Shown here: one piece after another, positions 16,902-25,811 of the stretch
Layout of the letters: each line of letters begins with the position of its first letter
Numbering within the stretch: the first letter of the stretch is position 1
NCBI RefSeq assembly: GCF_035989265.1
Contig: NZ_JAYKZX010000003.1
Location: forward strand, 372,001-436,000
Length of the DNA: 64,000 bases
From: Sphingobium sp. HWE2-09
GTDB lineage: Bacteria > Pseudomonadota > Alphaproteobacteria > Sphingomonadales > Sphingomonadaceae
Direction: 5' to 3'
Position numbers and translations under genes: made by a program
The notes under the pieces: model-generated
What the model was told of the DNA's origin: nothing
Seen by the model: only the letters and a program-made list of their open reading frames with translations
Database searches by the model: none

Positions 16902-17642
16902 ATGATGCCGATCCTACCGCGTCTCAAGGGCGTTTTGCAGCCCGCGATCGATTATGCGCTACCGCCGCGCTGCCCCGGCTGCGGCGCCATCGTCGGGGAG
17001 GATTTCGCCTTTTGCCTGACCTGTTGGGGCGGGATGGAATTTCTGGGCGATCCCTGCTGCGCACGGTGCGGCGTGCCGTTTCCGCATGATCTGGGGGAGG
17101 GGGCGGAATGCGGTGCGTGCCTGGCCGCCCCGCCGCCTTGGGACGGCGCGCGCGCGGTGCTGGCCTATGGCGATGTCGCGCGGACGGTAGCGTTGCGGCT
17201 CAAATATGGGCGACGGATCGGGCTTGCCCGATTGATCGCGCGCCAGATGCTTCGGCATGTGGGCAGTGACGACGCGCTGATCGTCCCGGTGCCGCTGCAT
17301 CGCTGGCGCCTGTGGCATCGCGGATTCAACCAGTCGGCGCTGATCGCGGATCATCTTGCGCGGCTGACCGGCTGGCCGGTGGACAAGCGCGCCTTGCAGC
17401 GGGTGAAGCGAACGCTGCCCCTGCGCGGCATGAACCCCCGCCAGCGTGAAAAGGCCGTGCGCGGCGCCTTCGCGCTGGTGCCGGATCATGACCTGAAAGG
17501 ACGGCGCGTGCTGTTGATCGACGATGTCCACACCAGCGGCGCGACGGCGGCGGCCTGCGCAAAGGTGCTAAGGCGCGGCGGGGCGGCGGAGGTGCGGCTG
17601 CTCTGTTGGGCGCGCGTGCTGCCGGATGCTGATGTCGAATGA
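16902..17642 (+). CDS. ComF family protein (phosphoribosyltransferase fold)
   Basis: 246 residues from ATG 16902; ATG 16905 is equally placed behind AAGG. An N-terminal zinc-ribbon segment has four CxxC-type pairs (RCPGCG, FCLTCW, CARCG, CGAC). The C-terminal PRTase domain has the PRPP loop VLLIDDVHTSGATAAAC and the family motif PVPLHRWRLWHRGFNQS. ComF proteins act in DNA uptake in naturally competent bacteria, but the gene is kept widely outside them. It leads a run of genes (grxC, amidase, DUF1178) common to alphaproteobacteria. Confidence 0.88.
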   Translation: MMPILPRLKGVLQPAIDYALPPRCPGCGAIVGEDFAFCLTCWGGMEFLGDPCCARCGVPFPHDLGEGAECGACLAAPPPWDGARAVLAYGDVARTVALRLKYGRRIGLARLIARQMLRHVGSDDALIVPVPLHRWRLWHRGFNQSALIADHLARLTGWPVDKRALQRVKRTLPLRGMNPRQREKAVRGAFALVPDHDLKGRRVLLIDDVHTSGATAAACAKVLRRGGAAEVRLLCWARVLPDADVE

Positions 17643-17765
17643 GGCGCGGCGATTGACAAAGCGACGCGTTCCCCCAATTTCAGGACCATCTTTTGTGTGT
17701 CGCGATTTCCGGGTCGGCGGATGGACCATCCGCCTCGAAATCGCTTTGTGGAGCCTTTCATCATC

Positions 17766-18023
17766 ATGGCGAATGTCGAAATCTATACCAAGGCCTGGTG
17801 CGGCTATTGCGCGCGGGCGAAAGCATTGCTGACCGACAAGGGTGTCGCCTTTGCCGAATATGACATCAGCATGGGCGGGCCCAAGCGGGACGAGATGCTG
17901 GATCGCGCGCCCGGTCGCAGCACCGTGCCGCAAATCTTCATCGACGGACAGCATATCGGCGGCAGCGACGACCTGTCGGCGCTGAACCGCGAGGGCAAAT
18001 TGGACGCGTTGCTGGGCCTGTGA
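17766..18023 (+). CDS. grxC: Glutaredoxin 3
   Basis: 85 residues, normal for a bacterial GrxC. The redox motif is C12-G-Y-C15 (CPYC in E. coli). STVPQIFIDGQHIGGSDDL holds the cis-Pro TVP loop and the glutathione-binding GG. It reduces disulfides and glutathionylated proteins in the cytoplasm. Its stop overlaps the GTG start of the next gene. The 120-nt gap before it holds no other gene. Confidence 0.95.
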   Translation: MANVEIYTKAWCGYCARAKALLTDKGVAFAEYDISMGGPKRDEMLDRAPGRSTVPQIFIDGQHIGGSDDLSALNREGKLDALLGL

Positions 18024-18859
18024 CCAGCATGCGCGCCGCCCTGTTCCAGATGACCAGCGGGATCGATCCCGCCGCCAACGCCGCCACCATCGTGGACATG
18101 GTCAAGCGCGCGAAGGGGGAGGGCGCGGACATGCTGTTCACGCCCGAAATGGCGGGCTGCCTCGACCGCGACCGCACGCGCGCGGCCGATACGCTGCGCA
18201 ACGAAGCGGAAGATGTCGTGCTGGCGGCCGTGCGCGATGCGGCTGCGCGCGAAGGGCTGTGGGTGCATATCGGCTCGCTACCGCTGAAAGGCGAGCGGGC
18301 CGACGGGCGCTGGGCCAATCGCAGTTTCCTGATCGACGATACCGGCGCGATCCGTGCCCGTTACGACAAGATCCATCTGTTCGACGTCGATCTGGCGACC
18401 GGGGAAAGCTGGCGCGAATCGTCGGTCTATGGGCCGGGCGAGCAGGTGGTTGCGGCCGATACCCCCTGGGCGCGGATGGGCTTTTCCATCTGCTACGACA
18501 TGCGCTTTCCCGACCTCTATCGTGCGCTAACCAATGCCGGGGCGACCATCCTGCTCGCGCCTGCCGCCTTCACCGTGCCGACGGGACAGGCGCACTGGCA
18601 CGTGTTGCTACGCGCCCGCGCAATCGAGGCGGGCTGCTTCGTCATCGCCACCGCGCAGGTGGGCGCGCATGAAGATGGGCGCACCACCTATGGCCATAGC
18701 GTCGTGATCGATCCCTGGGGCGAAACGCTGCTCGACATGGGCGAGACGGCGGGTCTGGCGCTTGCGGACCTGGACCTCACCCGCATAGGGGATGTGCGCA
18801 GCCGCGTGCCCGCGCTAGCCAACCGCCGTATCATGCCGAAGGACGTAACCATTTCGTGA
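18020..18859 (+). CDS. Carbon-nitrogen hydrolase, Nit1/deaminated-glutathione-amidase type
   Basis: 279 residues from GTG 18020 (GTGA overlap with grxC); ATG 18029 is the alternative. The catalytic triad of the nitrilase superfamily is complete: E43 (FTPEMAG), K117 (YDKIHLFDVD) and C158 (SICYDMRFPDLYR). The FDVD and RFPDLYR signatures point to the Nit group that removes the amide of deaminated glutathione, a repair function. Position directly after glutaredoxin supports this thiol link. Confidence 0.88.
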   Translation: MTSMRAALFQMTSGIDPAANAATIVDMVKRAKGEGADMLFTPEMAGCLDRDRTRAADTLRNEAEDVVLAAVRDAAAREGLWVHIGSLPLKGERADGRWANRSFLIDDTGAIRARYDKIHLFDVDLATGESWRESSVYGPGEQVVAADTPWARMGFSICYDMRFPDLYRALTNAGATILLAPAAFTVPTGQAHWHVLLRARAIEAGCFVIATAQVGAHEDGRTTYGHSVVIDPWGETLLDMGETAGLALADLDLTRIGDVRSRVPALANRRIMPKDVTIS

Positions 18860-19329
18860 TCGTGTTCGACCTTAAATGCCAGTCGCAGGCGCATGTGTTC
18901 GAAGCCTGGTTCGGGTCCAGCGCGGACTATGAGGATCAGAAGGCGCGTGGCCTGCTGGCCTGTCCGATCTGCGGCGACGGGGATGTGACCAAGGCGGTGA
19001 TGGCGCCTGCGGTGGGCGCCAAGGGCAACAGCCGCGCCGTCGCCATGCCTCGCGAAGAACTGACCGCTCCAGCGATGAGCGGTGCTGATCAGGCCAAGAT
19101 GAAGGCGCTGGTCGAGGCGCTTGCGACCGCCCAGAGCAAGGCGCTGGAGGACAGCACCTGGGTCGGCCGCGGTTTTGCTGAACAGGCGCGCGCCATGCAT
19201 TATGGCGAACAGGATCGCGCCAGCATCCATGGCGAAGTCGCCCCAGCCGAAGCCAAGGCGCTGATCGCCGAAGGCGTGGAGGTCGCGCCACTCCCGTTCC
19301 CCGTCATCCCACCCCAAGCCAAGAATTAG
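18856..19329 (+). CDS. DUF1178 family protein
   Basis: 157 residues from GTG 18856, overlapping the previous stop (GTGA). The N-terminus IVFDLKCQSQAHVFEAWFGS followed by CPICGDGDV is the DUF1178 signature: a short zinc-ribbon-like region with one early and two later cysteines. Function unknown. The gene is regularly found after the Nit amidase in alphaproteobacteria. The central part (MAPAVGAKGNSRAVAMPREE) is less conserved. Confidence 0.85.
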   Translation: MIVFDLKCQSQAHVFEAWFGSSADYEDQKARGLLACPICGDGDVTKAVMAPAVGAKGNSRAVAMPREELTAPAMSGADQAKMKALVEALATAQSKALEDSTWVGRGFAEQARAMHYGEQDRASIHGEVAPAEAKALIAEGVEVAPLPFPVIPPQAKN

Positions 19330-19382
19330 GCACCCCAAGAATTGACCCCGCGCGCCGCTGGCAATAGAGCGCATGACTGCGT

Positions 19383-19459
19383 GCACCCGTAGCTCAGCAG
19401 GATAGAGCATTAAATTCCTAATCTAAGGGCCATGGGTTCGAATCCCGTCGGGTGCACCA
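19383..19459 (+). tRNA. tRNA-Arg, anticodon CCU
   Basis: A 77-nt cloverleaf with encoded CCA. Acceptor GCACCCG pairs with CGGGTGC, D-stem GCTC/GAGC, T-arm GGGTTCGAATCCC. The anticodon loop TTCCTAA gives CCU, reading AGG. The anticodon stem TTAAA/TCTAA has an A30-C40 mismatch. Relatives I recall have TTAGA (a G-C pair), so this is probably a G-to-A change. Confidence 0.95.
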
Positions 19460-19476
19460 TTCCCTTTCCAGCAGTT

Positions 19477-20445
19477 TTACAGCCACTTCAACCGTTTGAA
19501 CCGGGCGTAGAGTAGCGAGCACACCACGGCGATCACGCCCAGCACCACGAAATAGCCATATCGCGTGCGTAGCTCGGGCATATGTTCGAAATTCATGCCG
19601 TAAATGCCCGCAATCGCGGTCGGCACGGCCAGGATCGCGGCCCAGGCGGCCAGTTGCCGGGTGATGTCGCCGGTGCGCTGCTGTTCCAGCAGGTTGCTCG
19701 ATTCGAACACGCTGTTCAGGATTTCGCGCAGATCGTCGACCATCGTCTGCACCCGGCGGACATGGTCGCGCACGTCGCTGAAATAGGGGCGGGCTTCGGG
19801 ATCGATGCAGGGCAGGTCCATCTTAACGAATTTGGTCGCGACCTCCTGCATCGGCAACAGGATGCGCTGGAACCGAATGAGCTGGCGGCGCAGGCTGAAG
19901 ATGCGGGTGATATCCTCGCGGCGCAGGAAATGGTCGATCATCTGCTGCTCCATTTCCAGAACCTCCTCCTCGATCCCCTCGATGATCGGCAGATAGCCGT
20001 CCACGATGAAATCCAAGATGGCGTGCAGCACATAATCCACCCCCTGCGCGAGGCGGGAAGGGACGGCTTCCAGTTCCTCGCGCAGCGCTACATGCGCGCG
20101 CGCGGAGCCGTGGCGAACGCTGATGATATGGCTGTGACCGATGAACAGGGACGTTTCGCCGTAACAGATGGTGTCGCCCTCGACATGGGCGGTGCGGGCG
20201 ACGACGAACAGCTGGTCGCCATAGATGTCGACCTTGGGCAACTGGTTCGCGTTGATCGCATCCTCGACCGCCAGGGGGTGCAGGTCATGGGTGCGTGCCA
20301 GTATCTGCATTTCCTCCTGGGTCGGGTCGGCGACGCCGATCCAGATGAATTCCGACTTGTCGGGCGGGCAATCGACCCGTTCGTCGATCGCCACCGGGCG
20401 GACGCGCTGGCCGTTGCGGTACAGATAGGCGGCGACGACGGTCAT
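19477..20445 (-). CDS. corA: Magnesium/cobalt transporter CorA
   Basis: 322 residues. A large cytoplasmic N-terminal domain is followed by two C-terminal membrane helices. The selectivity signature is present as IYGMNFEHMPEL at the end of helix 1, and the protein ends in a basic tail RFKRLKWL. CorA forms a pentamer that lets Mg2+ (also Co2+, Ni2+) into the cell. The gene converges on the tRNA-Arg gene, leaving only 17 nt between them. No Mg-responsive leader is apparent upstream. Confidence 0.95.
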   Translation of the reverse strand: MTVVAAYLYRNGQRVRPVAIDERVDCPPDKSEFIWIGVADPTQEEMQILARTHDLHPLAVEDAINANQLPKVDIYGDQLFVVARTAHVEGDTICYGETSLFIGHSHIISVRHGSARAHVALREELEAVPSRLAQGVDYVLHAILDFIVDGYLPIIEGIEEEVLEMEQQMIDHFLRREDITRIFSLRRQLIRFQRILLPMQEVATKFVKMDLPCIDPEARPYFSDVRDHVRRVQTMVDDLREILNSVFESSNLLEQQRTGDITRQLAAWAAILAVPTAIAGIYGMNFEHMPELRTRYGYFVVLGVIAVVCSLLYARFKRLKWL

Positions 20446-20665
20446 GGCGCATGTTTCCCTTTGGTTTGCGCCGATTAGCAGAAGTTTTTGGCGGCGTCCC
20501 GCCCATCCTGCCTCTCACCGTCGCAATGCTTCAGCTCCTATGATTTTTCCTGAAGGGGGTGGCGACTGACTTTTCTTTGACATAGTTCGGGTCGAAAGGG
20601 GCGCATCGAATATAGGCGGCGCAGGCTGGGGGAAGCAGGCCGCACGGGAATGACGGAGCCTGGCC

Positions 20666-21190
20666 TTGTGCATCATCACGATCGATTTTGAGGCGTCCTG
20701 CCTGCCGCGCCACGGCCGGTCCTTCCCGATCGAAGTGGGGATAGCCGATGGCCTGACCGCGCGCAGCTGGCTGATCCGCCCGCATGACAGTTGGGCTGGC
20801 TGGGACTGGACCGCGGAAGCCGAAGCGTTGCACGGCCTGACCCGCCAACGCATCATGGACGAAGGCCAGCCGGTTGCGGTCGTGCTGGCCGAACTGGTGG
20901 CCGCGACGCAGGGGCGTCAGGTCATCGCCGACAGCCTGATCGACCAATATTGGCTCGATACGTTGGCCCATGCGGCGGGCGCGCCGTCGCCGTTCGCGAT
21001 CCAGCATGTCGCGACGCTGATCGATGCGCAGGGTGTGGACGATCGCCATGTCGATGCCGCCGTCGCCTTCGCCGATGCACAGGGCGCGATCCGGCACCAT
21101 GCGGCGGGCGATGCGCTTTGGCTATGGGCGCTGGTCGCGCATATCAGGGGCGTCAACACGCCCGCCCCGGTGATGCTGGCCGCGCAATAG
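20666..21190 (+). CDS. DnaQ-like (DEDDh) 3'-5' exonuclease
   Basis: 174 residues from TTG 20666, with GGAG 9 nt before. Exonuclease motifs: D7/E9 in ITIDFEASCLP (Exo I), an aspartate in IADSLIDQYWLD (Exo II), and HHAAGDALW (Exo III, H-x4-D). It also has LHGLTRQ, seen in the RNase T/DnaQ fold. Such proteins trim DNA or RNA 3' ends. It is shorter than DnaQ epsilon and lacks a second domain. It stands alone, transcribed away from corA. Confidence 0.78.
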   Translation: MCIITIDFEASCLPRHGRSFPIEVGIADGLTARSWLIRPHDSWAGWDWTAEAEALHGLTRQRIMDEGQPVAVVLAELVAATQGRQVIADSLIDQYWLDTLAHAAGAPSPFAIQHVATLIDAQGVDDRHVDAAVAFADAQGAIRHHAAGDALWLWALVAHIRGVNTPAPVMLAAQ

Positions 21191-21335
21191 GCAGGCGCGC
21201 TTGACTACAGCAATGATTTGTAACATCTGGCAAACTGGAGAGACACTCGCCAGCCCTAATCTTCCCCGATCATCGACTATATGGCGGTTTGGCACGGCCA
21301 ATGGTGCATATCGCCCAGTCGCGGAGGAGAAACCC

Positions 21336-21461
21336 ATGTCCCTTATTCCGCAGTCCGGCACCGCGGCCCAGTGCGCCGCCACTCGCTATCCTGCCCTATC
21401 GTCCGTCAACCTGCGCGCGGTGGCGCGTCGCTCTGCCAATCGCATCGTGTCGCGCGGATGA
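21336..21461 (+). CDS. 41-codon leader ORF coupled to the response regulator
   Basis: The ATG at 21336 is preceded by a strong ribosome-binding site (GGAGGAG, 5 nt spacing), and the stop overlaps the regulator ATG (ATGA). The peptide, beginning MSLIPQSGTAAQCAATRYPA and ending in a basic stretch, has no family I recognise. The regulator itself has no ribosome-binding site of its own. The leader may therefore set its translation. Confidence 0.5.
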   Translation: MSLIPQSGTAAQCAATRYPALSSVNLRAVARRSANRIVSRG

Positions 21462-22168
21462 GTGCACCGCTGATATTGATCGCCGAACGACAGCAGGATT
21501 TGCGGCACAAGGTCCGCGAATATCTGGAGCAAAGTGGGTTTCGCGCGTTGCCCGCGGCATCGGCGACCGACATTTTCAGTGCCCTCACCACCACCCCGGT
21601 GGGCGCCGTTGTCCTGGACTCAGCGTTGCGTGGGTCGGATGGGCTGGACCTGTGTCGCGACGTCCGCGAACGCAGCGACGTGCCCATTATCCTGGTCGGA
21701 TCGAACAGTTCGGAAGTGGATCGGGTCGTCGGTCTGGAATTGGGCGCGGACGATTATATGGCCAAGCCCTATTCGTCGCGCGAACTCGCCGCCCGCCTGC
21801 GCGCGGTGCTGCGGCGCGGGCGTGGCGAACGCGCGCTGGGCCTGCGTCGCCAGACCGAAGCGATCTTCGATGGCTGGGTGGTGGACTTCGCTCGACGCGA
21901 AGTCACCGATCCGCAGGAGGAACTGGTCGAGTTGACGGCGGCGGAGTTTACCCTGCTATCGGTCTTCCTCGACCATCCCCAGGCGGTGATCGCGCGCGCG
22001 CGCCTGATGGAACTGGCCGGAGTCCGTGACACGCCCTCGTCCGATCGCAGCATCGACGTGCTGGTCAGCCGCTTGCGCCGCAAGCTGGGGGCGGGCGGGC
22101 GCGCCGCACCAATTGTTACTGTGCGCGGGGTCGGCTACATGTTCAGTGCCGTAGTGGATCGGCGCTGA
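21458..22168 (+). CDS. OmpR-type response regulator with an altered receiver
   Basis: 236 residues. The receiver (4-120) keeps the phosphoacceptor D54 (VVLDSALRG), E10 and K103. It has R11 where the second acidic residue should be and G81 where the switch Thr/Ser should be. The DNA-binding winged helix (about 140-232) is normal, with SSDRSIDVLVSRLRRKLG and TVRGVGYMF. It is clearly related to the regulator at 25812-26522, also 236 residues. No kinase is adjacent. It lies directly upstream of carbonic anhydrase/SulP, a likely but unproven target. Confidence 0.87.
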   Translation: MSAPLILIAERQQDLRHKVREYLEQSGFRALPAASATDIFSALTTTPVGAVVLDSALRGSDGLDLCRDVRERSDVPIILVGSNSSEVDRVVGLELGADDYMAKPYSSRELAARLRAVLRRGRGERALGLRRQTEAIFDGWVVDFARREVTDPQEELVELTAAEFTLLSVFLDHPQAVIARARLMELAGVRDTPSSDRSIDVLVSRLRRKLGAGGRAAPIVTVRGVGYMFSAVVDRR

Positions 22169-22348
22169 ACGGCGGATCGCCCCGCTATTCCGCCATTTTT
22201 CGGCAAGGCGCGGCGATTGCCGGCTCCATCATCCAGACACAGTTTTTAACAAACCCGCTGCGCTGCAGCAAAACCAGCCGTCTATCCTTCAAGATACACC
22301 GGTCCGCCCCCTGGCCGGGAAACCATTTTGAAGAAGAGGATAGACTCC

Positions 22349-23047
22349 ATGAACGAGCTACTCGGTCGCGTATTCAGCTTCGAGACCAAGGTCTTTCCAA
22401 ATGAAAGCGCCCTCTACAATCAACTCGCCAGCCATGGCCAAAGCCCCAAGGCGCTGATGATCTCGTGCGCCGATTCACGCATCGTCCCCGAACATATCAT
22501 GCAGGCGGCCCCCGGCGACCTGTTCGTGTGCCGCAATGCCGGCAACATCGTGCCGCCGCACGCCAGCCAGCTTGGCGGCGTGACCGCGACGGTCGAATAT
22601 GCGGTCATGGTTCTGGGCGTGCGCGACATTATCGTGTGCGGCCATAGCGATTGCGGCGCGATGAAGGCGCTGGCGACCGAGGCCAATCTGGACGCGATGC
22701 CCAATGTCGCCGCCTGGCTGCGCAACAGCCATGCCGCACAGAAGCTGTGCAAGGAAAATTACCCCGCCGATCTGAGCGACGCTGAAAAGCTGCGCAACAT
22801 GGCGCTGGAAAATGTCGTGGTGCAACTGGCGCATTTGCGCACGCACCCGTCGGTCGCGTCGGGCATCGCCCGTGGCGAAATCGCGCTGCATGGCTGGTAT
22901 GTCGACATCCATGCCGGTCAGGTGCTTGGCCTGGACGGCGACACCGGTCGCTTCATGCCGCTGCGCGAAGGGCAGCCTTTGCCCGTCGCGCTTCCCCACG
23001 CCCGTCGCCTCGCTGGCGATGGCCAATACGCCCAAGCGGCGGAGTAA
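22349..23047 (+). CDS. Beta-class carbonic anhydrase
   Basis: 232 residues from ATG 22349 (AGAGGA upstream). Zinc ligands C40, H99 and C102 are present, with the D42/R44 dyad in SCADSR and CGHSDCGAM. It interconverts CO2 and bicarbonate. It is 3 nt from the SulP gene, so the two are one operon. This suggests the pair supplies or moves bicarbonate, as in known CA-SulP units. Type: plant-like beta class by motif, cytoplasmic, no signal peptide. Confidence 0.93.
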   Translation: MNELLGRVFSFETKVFPNESALYNQLASHGQSPKALMISCADSRIVPEHIMQAAPGDLFVCRNAGNIVPPHASQLGGVTATVEYAVMVLGVRDIIVCGHSDCGAMKALATEANLDAMPNVAAWLRNSHAAQKLCKENYPADLSDAEKLRNMALENVVVQLAHLRTHPSVASGIARGEIALHGWYVDIHAGQVLGLDGDTGRFMPLREGQPLPVALPHARRLAGDGQYAQAAE

Positions 23048-23050
23048 ACC

Positions 23051-24547
23051 ATGTTGAAGGCTCTTTCCGGCGGCACTTTCGGCCGCGACTTCACGGCGTC
23101 CATCGTCGTCTTCCTGGTGGCGATGCCGCTCTGCATGGGCATCGCCATCGCGTCCGGCGTGCCGCCGGAAAAGGGTCTCATCACCGGCATCATCGGCGGT
23201 ATCGTCGTCGGCCTGTTGGCGGGTTCGCCGCTGCAGGTCAGCGGGCCTGCCGCCGGTCTTGCGGTCATCGTCTTTGAAATCGTTCGGGAACAGGGGCTGT
23301 CCGCCCTTGGTCCCATCCTCATTCTGGCAGGCGCGATTCAGGTCGTCGCTGGCCTGATGCGGGTCGGCGGCTGGTTCCGCGCCATTTCTCCCGCCGTCGT
23401 GCACGGCATGCTGGCGGGCATCGGCGTATTGATCGTAGTCGGCCAGTTCCACGTGCTGTTCGATGACAAGCCGTTGTCGAGCGGCCTGCATAACCTGATC
23501 GCCATGCCCGGCCAGATTTTCGGCCTGACCAGCGGTGACACGGTGACGGCGTTCACGGTCGGTCTCATCACCATCTTCAGCATGCTGGGCTGGGAAAAAT
23601 TCCGTCCCGCATCGATGAAGCTGGTGCCCGGCGCGCTGGTGGGCGTGGTGACCGCCACGTTGGTCGCTTTCGTCCTCGGTCTGCCGGTGGCGCGAGTTGT
23701 CGTGCCCGAATTGATCGTCGCCGCTATCGCGCTGCCCGACCAGGGATTGCTGGCCCAGTTGATGAACCCCGCGGTCATCACCACTGCCATCGCCATCGCC
23801 TTTATCGCCAGCGCCGAAACATTGCTGTCGGCCGCCGCCGTGGATCGGATGCATGACGGCGTGCGGACCAATTACAACCGCGAACTCAGCGCCCAGGGCG
23901 TAGGCAATCTGCTCTGCGGCTTTGCGGGCGCCCTGCCGATGACCGGCGTCATCGTCCGCAGTTCCGCCAACGTGCAGGCCGGCGCCAAGACGCGGCTGTC
24001 AGCTATATTGCATGGCATCTGGATCTTGGGCTTCGTCGCGCTCCTACCCTGGCTGCTGCGGGAAATCCCGATGGCCGCGCTGGCGGGCATTCTGGTCATC
24101 ACCGGCGTTCGCCTGGTCAGCGTCGCGCATGTGAAGCATCTCTTCCACCTTTATGGCCCGCTGCCCGCGATCGTATGGGCGGCGACGCTGATTTGCGTCG
24201 TCACGACCGACCTGCTGACCGGCGTGCTGGTGGGTATCGGCCTGTCGTTGATCGAACTGCTGCCCCACGCCACCCGCCTGCGTCTCAAGATGGTGGAGGA
24301 AAGCCGGGGCGAAGCGCATGAAGTGGCGCTGCGCGGCACCGCCACCTTCCTCAGCTTGCCCAAGCTGTCGGCCAAGCTGGATTCGTTGCCGACCGCTGGC
24401 CTCGTCATTCTGAACGTCGAAAAGCTCGGCCATATCGACCATACTTGCGCAGAAATGCTGCGCGAGTGGGTGGATCGTCGCCGCGGCGCCGGTGCGCCGG
24501 TGGAACTGTTCGGCGCGACCGGACGGATGCGCCAGCTCGTCGCCTGA
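23051..24547 (+). CDS. SulP-family anion transporter (probable bicarbonate carrier)
   Basis: 498 residues with 10-12 membrane helices and a short C-terminal STAS domain from about residue 425 (VILNVEKLGHIDHTCAEMLR). The N-terminal signature, FLVAMPLCMGIAIASGVPPE with SGPAAGLAVIVFE, is typical of SulP. Members carry sulfate, bicarbonate or dicarboxylates. The adjoining carbonic anhydrase favours bicarbonate. An intrinsic terminator follows 34 nt after the stop. Confidence 0.88.
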   Translation: MLKALSGGTFGRDFTASIVVFLVAMPLCMGIAIASGVPPEKGLITGIIGGIVVGLLAGSPLQVSGPAAGLAVIVFEIVREQGLSALGPILILAGAIQVVAGLMRVGGWFRAISPAVVHGMLAGIGVLIVVGQFHVLFDDKPLSSGLHNLIAMPGQIFGLTSGDTVTAFTVGLITIFSMLGWEKFRPASMKLVPGALVGVVTATLVAFVLGLPVARVVVPELIVAAIALPDQGLLAQLMNPAVITTAIAIAFIASAETLLSAAAVDRMHDGVRTNYNRELSAQGVGNLLCGFAGALPMTGVIVRSSANVQAGAKTRLSAILHGIWILGFVALLPWLLREIPMAALAGILVITGVRLVSVAHVKHLFHLYGPLPAIVWAATLICVVTTDLLTGVLVGIGLSLIELLPHATRLRLKMVEESRGEAHEVALRGTATFLSLPKLSAKLDSLPTAGLVILNVEKLGHIDHTCAEMLREWVDRRRGAGAPVELFGATGRMRQLVA

Positions 24548-24580
24548 CTTCCCCCCTTTTAAGATCAGGCGACCGCTTAT

Positions 24581-24616
24581 GCCGCCGTGCCTCTTGCAGG
24601 CACGGCGGCGCTTTTT
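24581..24616 (+). terminator. Intrinsic terminator of the carbonic anhydrase-SulP operon
   Basis: A perfect 11-bp stem, GCCGCCGTGCC / GGCACGGCGGC, with a 7-nt loop is followed by GC and TTTTT. It separates the operon from the TorF gene. Confidence 0.92.
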
Positions 24617-24816
24617 GATGGCGGATAGTGAAAGCGGCTGTGTGATTTTTTTGCGACACAAAATCGCTAATCATTTCGCAGTTGCGAGAAAATTCTTTAC
24701 CTGCATATCGCCAAAGCATAATTGATCGACATCCGCCGGTATCGAAGACGATCACAACAGATCTTCGGGCCAGAGCGGATGCAGGACGGAACATTCCAAC
24801 GTTAAGGGGAATGTTC

Positions 24817-25647
24817 ATGAAGTATCAAATCGCCTGTGCCGCCCTCGCGCTCATGTCCAGCGTGCCGGCCTTCGCGCAGGAAGCACCCACCAGCCCCGTC
24901 ACCGTGACCGGCAGCGTCGGTCTTGTGTCCGATTATCGCTTCCGTGGCGTGTCGCAGTCCGACAACGGCCTCGCGGTTCAGGGCGGCATCACTGTCACGC
25001 ATGAAAGCGGCTTCTATGTCGGCACCTGGGGTTCCAACCTGTCGGGCTGGGGCACGTTCGGCGGCTCCAACATGGAACTCGATCTGATCGGCGGCTATTC
25101 CATGGCGCTGGGCGAAGGCACCACGGTGGACGTCGGCCTGACCTGGTACATGTATCCCAATGGCGCGGACGAAACCGATTTCGCCGAACCCTATGTGAAG
25201 CTGTCGCATCAGATCGGTCCGGTAAAGGGTCTGCTCGGCGTCGCCTATGCGCCCAAGCAGCAGGCACTGGGCAAGGTGTGCAGCGACGCGCCGACATGCG
25301 CCGTTTTCCGTCCGGGCGCCAAGAACGACAATTTCTACGTCTGGGGTGATGTCAGCGGCGCCGTCCCCAACACGCCCGTGACGCTGAAGGCGCATCTGGG
25401 CTGGTCGAAGGGCAATAGCGGGCTTGGTCCCAACGGCACGTCGGTCGCGCCAACCGGCAAATATCTCGACTGGCTCGTGGGTGCGGACGTCGCCATTCCG
25501 GGCACGCCGCTGACCGCCGGCATCGCCTATGTCGATACCGACATCGCGCGCGTGGAAGAAAACTATCTCCGTCCCAATTTCCAGGACAAGGACGGTTCTT
25601 CGATCGCCCGTGGCAAGGTTGTCTTCTCGCTGACCGCCGCTTTCTAA
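24817..25647 (+). CDS. TorF-like putative outer-membrane porin
   Basis: 276 residues from ATG 24817, preceded by AAGGGGA at 6 nt; an ATG at 24811 is also in frame. A signal peptide of about 20 residues (ALALMSSVPAFAQE) is followed by an alternating beta-strand pattern. The family start SVGLVSDYRFRGVSQSD is diagnostic of the Gcw_chp/TorF group of outer-membrane beta-barrels. The protein ends in phenylalanine (LTAAF), as outer-membrane barrels do. Solute unknown. A stem-loop terminator follows directly. Confidence 0.85.
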   Translation: MKYQIACAALALMSSVPAFAQEAPTSPVTVTGSVGLVSDYRFRGVSQSDNGLAVQGGITVTHESGFYVGTWGSNLSGWGTFGGSNMELDLIGGYSMALGEGTTVDVGLTWYMYPNGADETDFAEPYVKLSHQIGPVKGLLGVAYAPKQQALGKVCSDAPTCAVFRPGAKNDNFYVWGDVSGAVPNTPVTLKAHLGWSKGNSGLGPNGTSVAPTGKYLDWLVGADVAIPGTPLTAGIAYVDTDIARVEENYLRPNFQDKDGSSIARGKVVFSLTAAF

Positions 25648-25656
25648 TCTTAAAGG

Positions 25657-25691
25657 GCGTCGGCCTGCCGTTACGGCGGGCCGACGCTTTT
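25657..25691 (+). terminator. Intrinsic terminator of the TorF-like gene
   Basis: A 14-bp stem, GCGTCGGCCTGCCG / CGGCGGGCCGACGC (one T-G pair), with a TTA loop is followed by TTTT. Confidence 0.9.
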
Positions 25692-25811
25692 CCCTGTTGT
25701 GACAAATTGTTGCCACAGTCGCGATGCGCATCTGGGGCAGGGGCGTGCGGTTGACCCCCCACCGTCCTACCTCTATCTCCCCATCATGATATTTTGTGCG
25801 CTGACGCTTCC

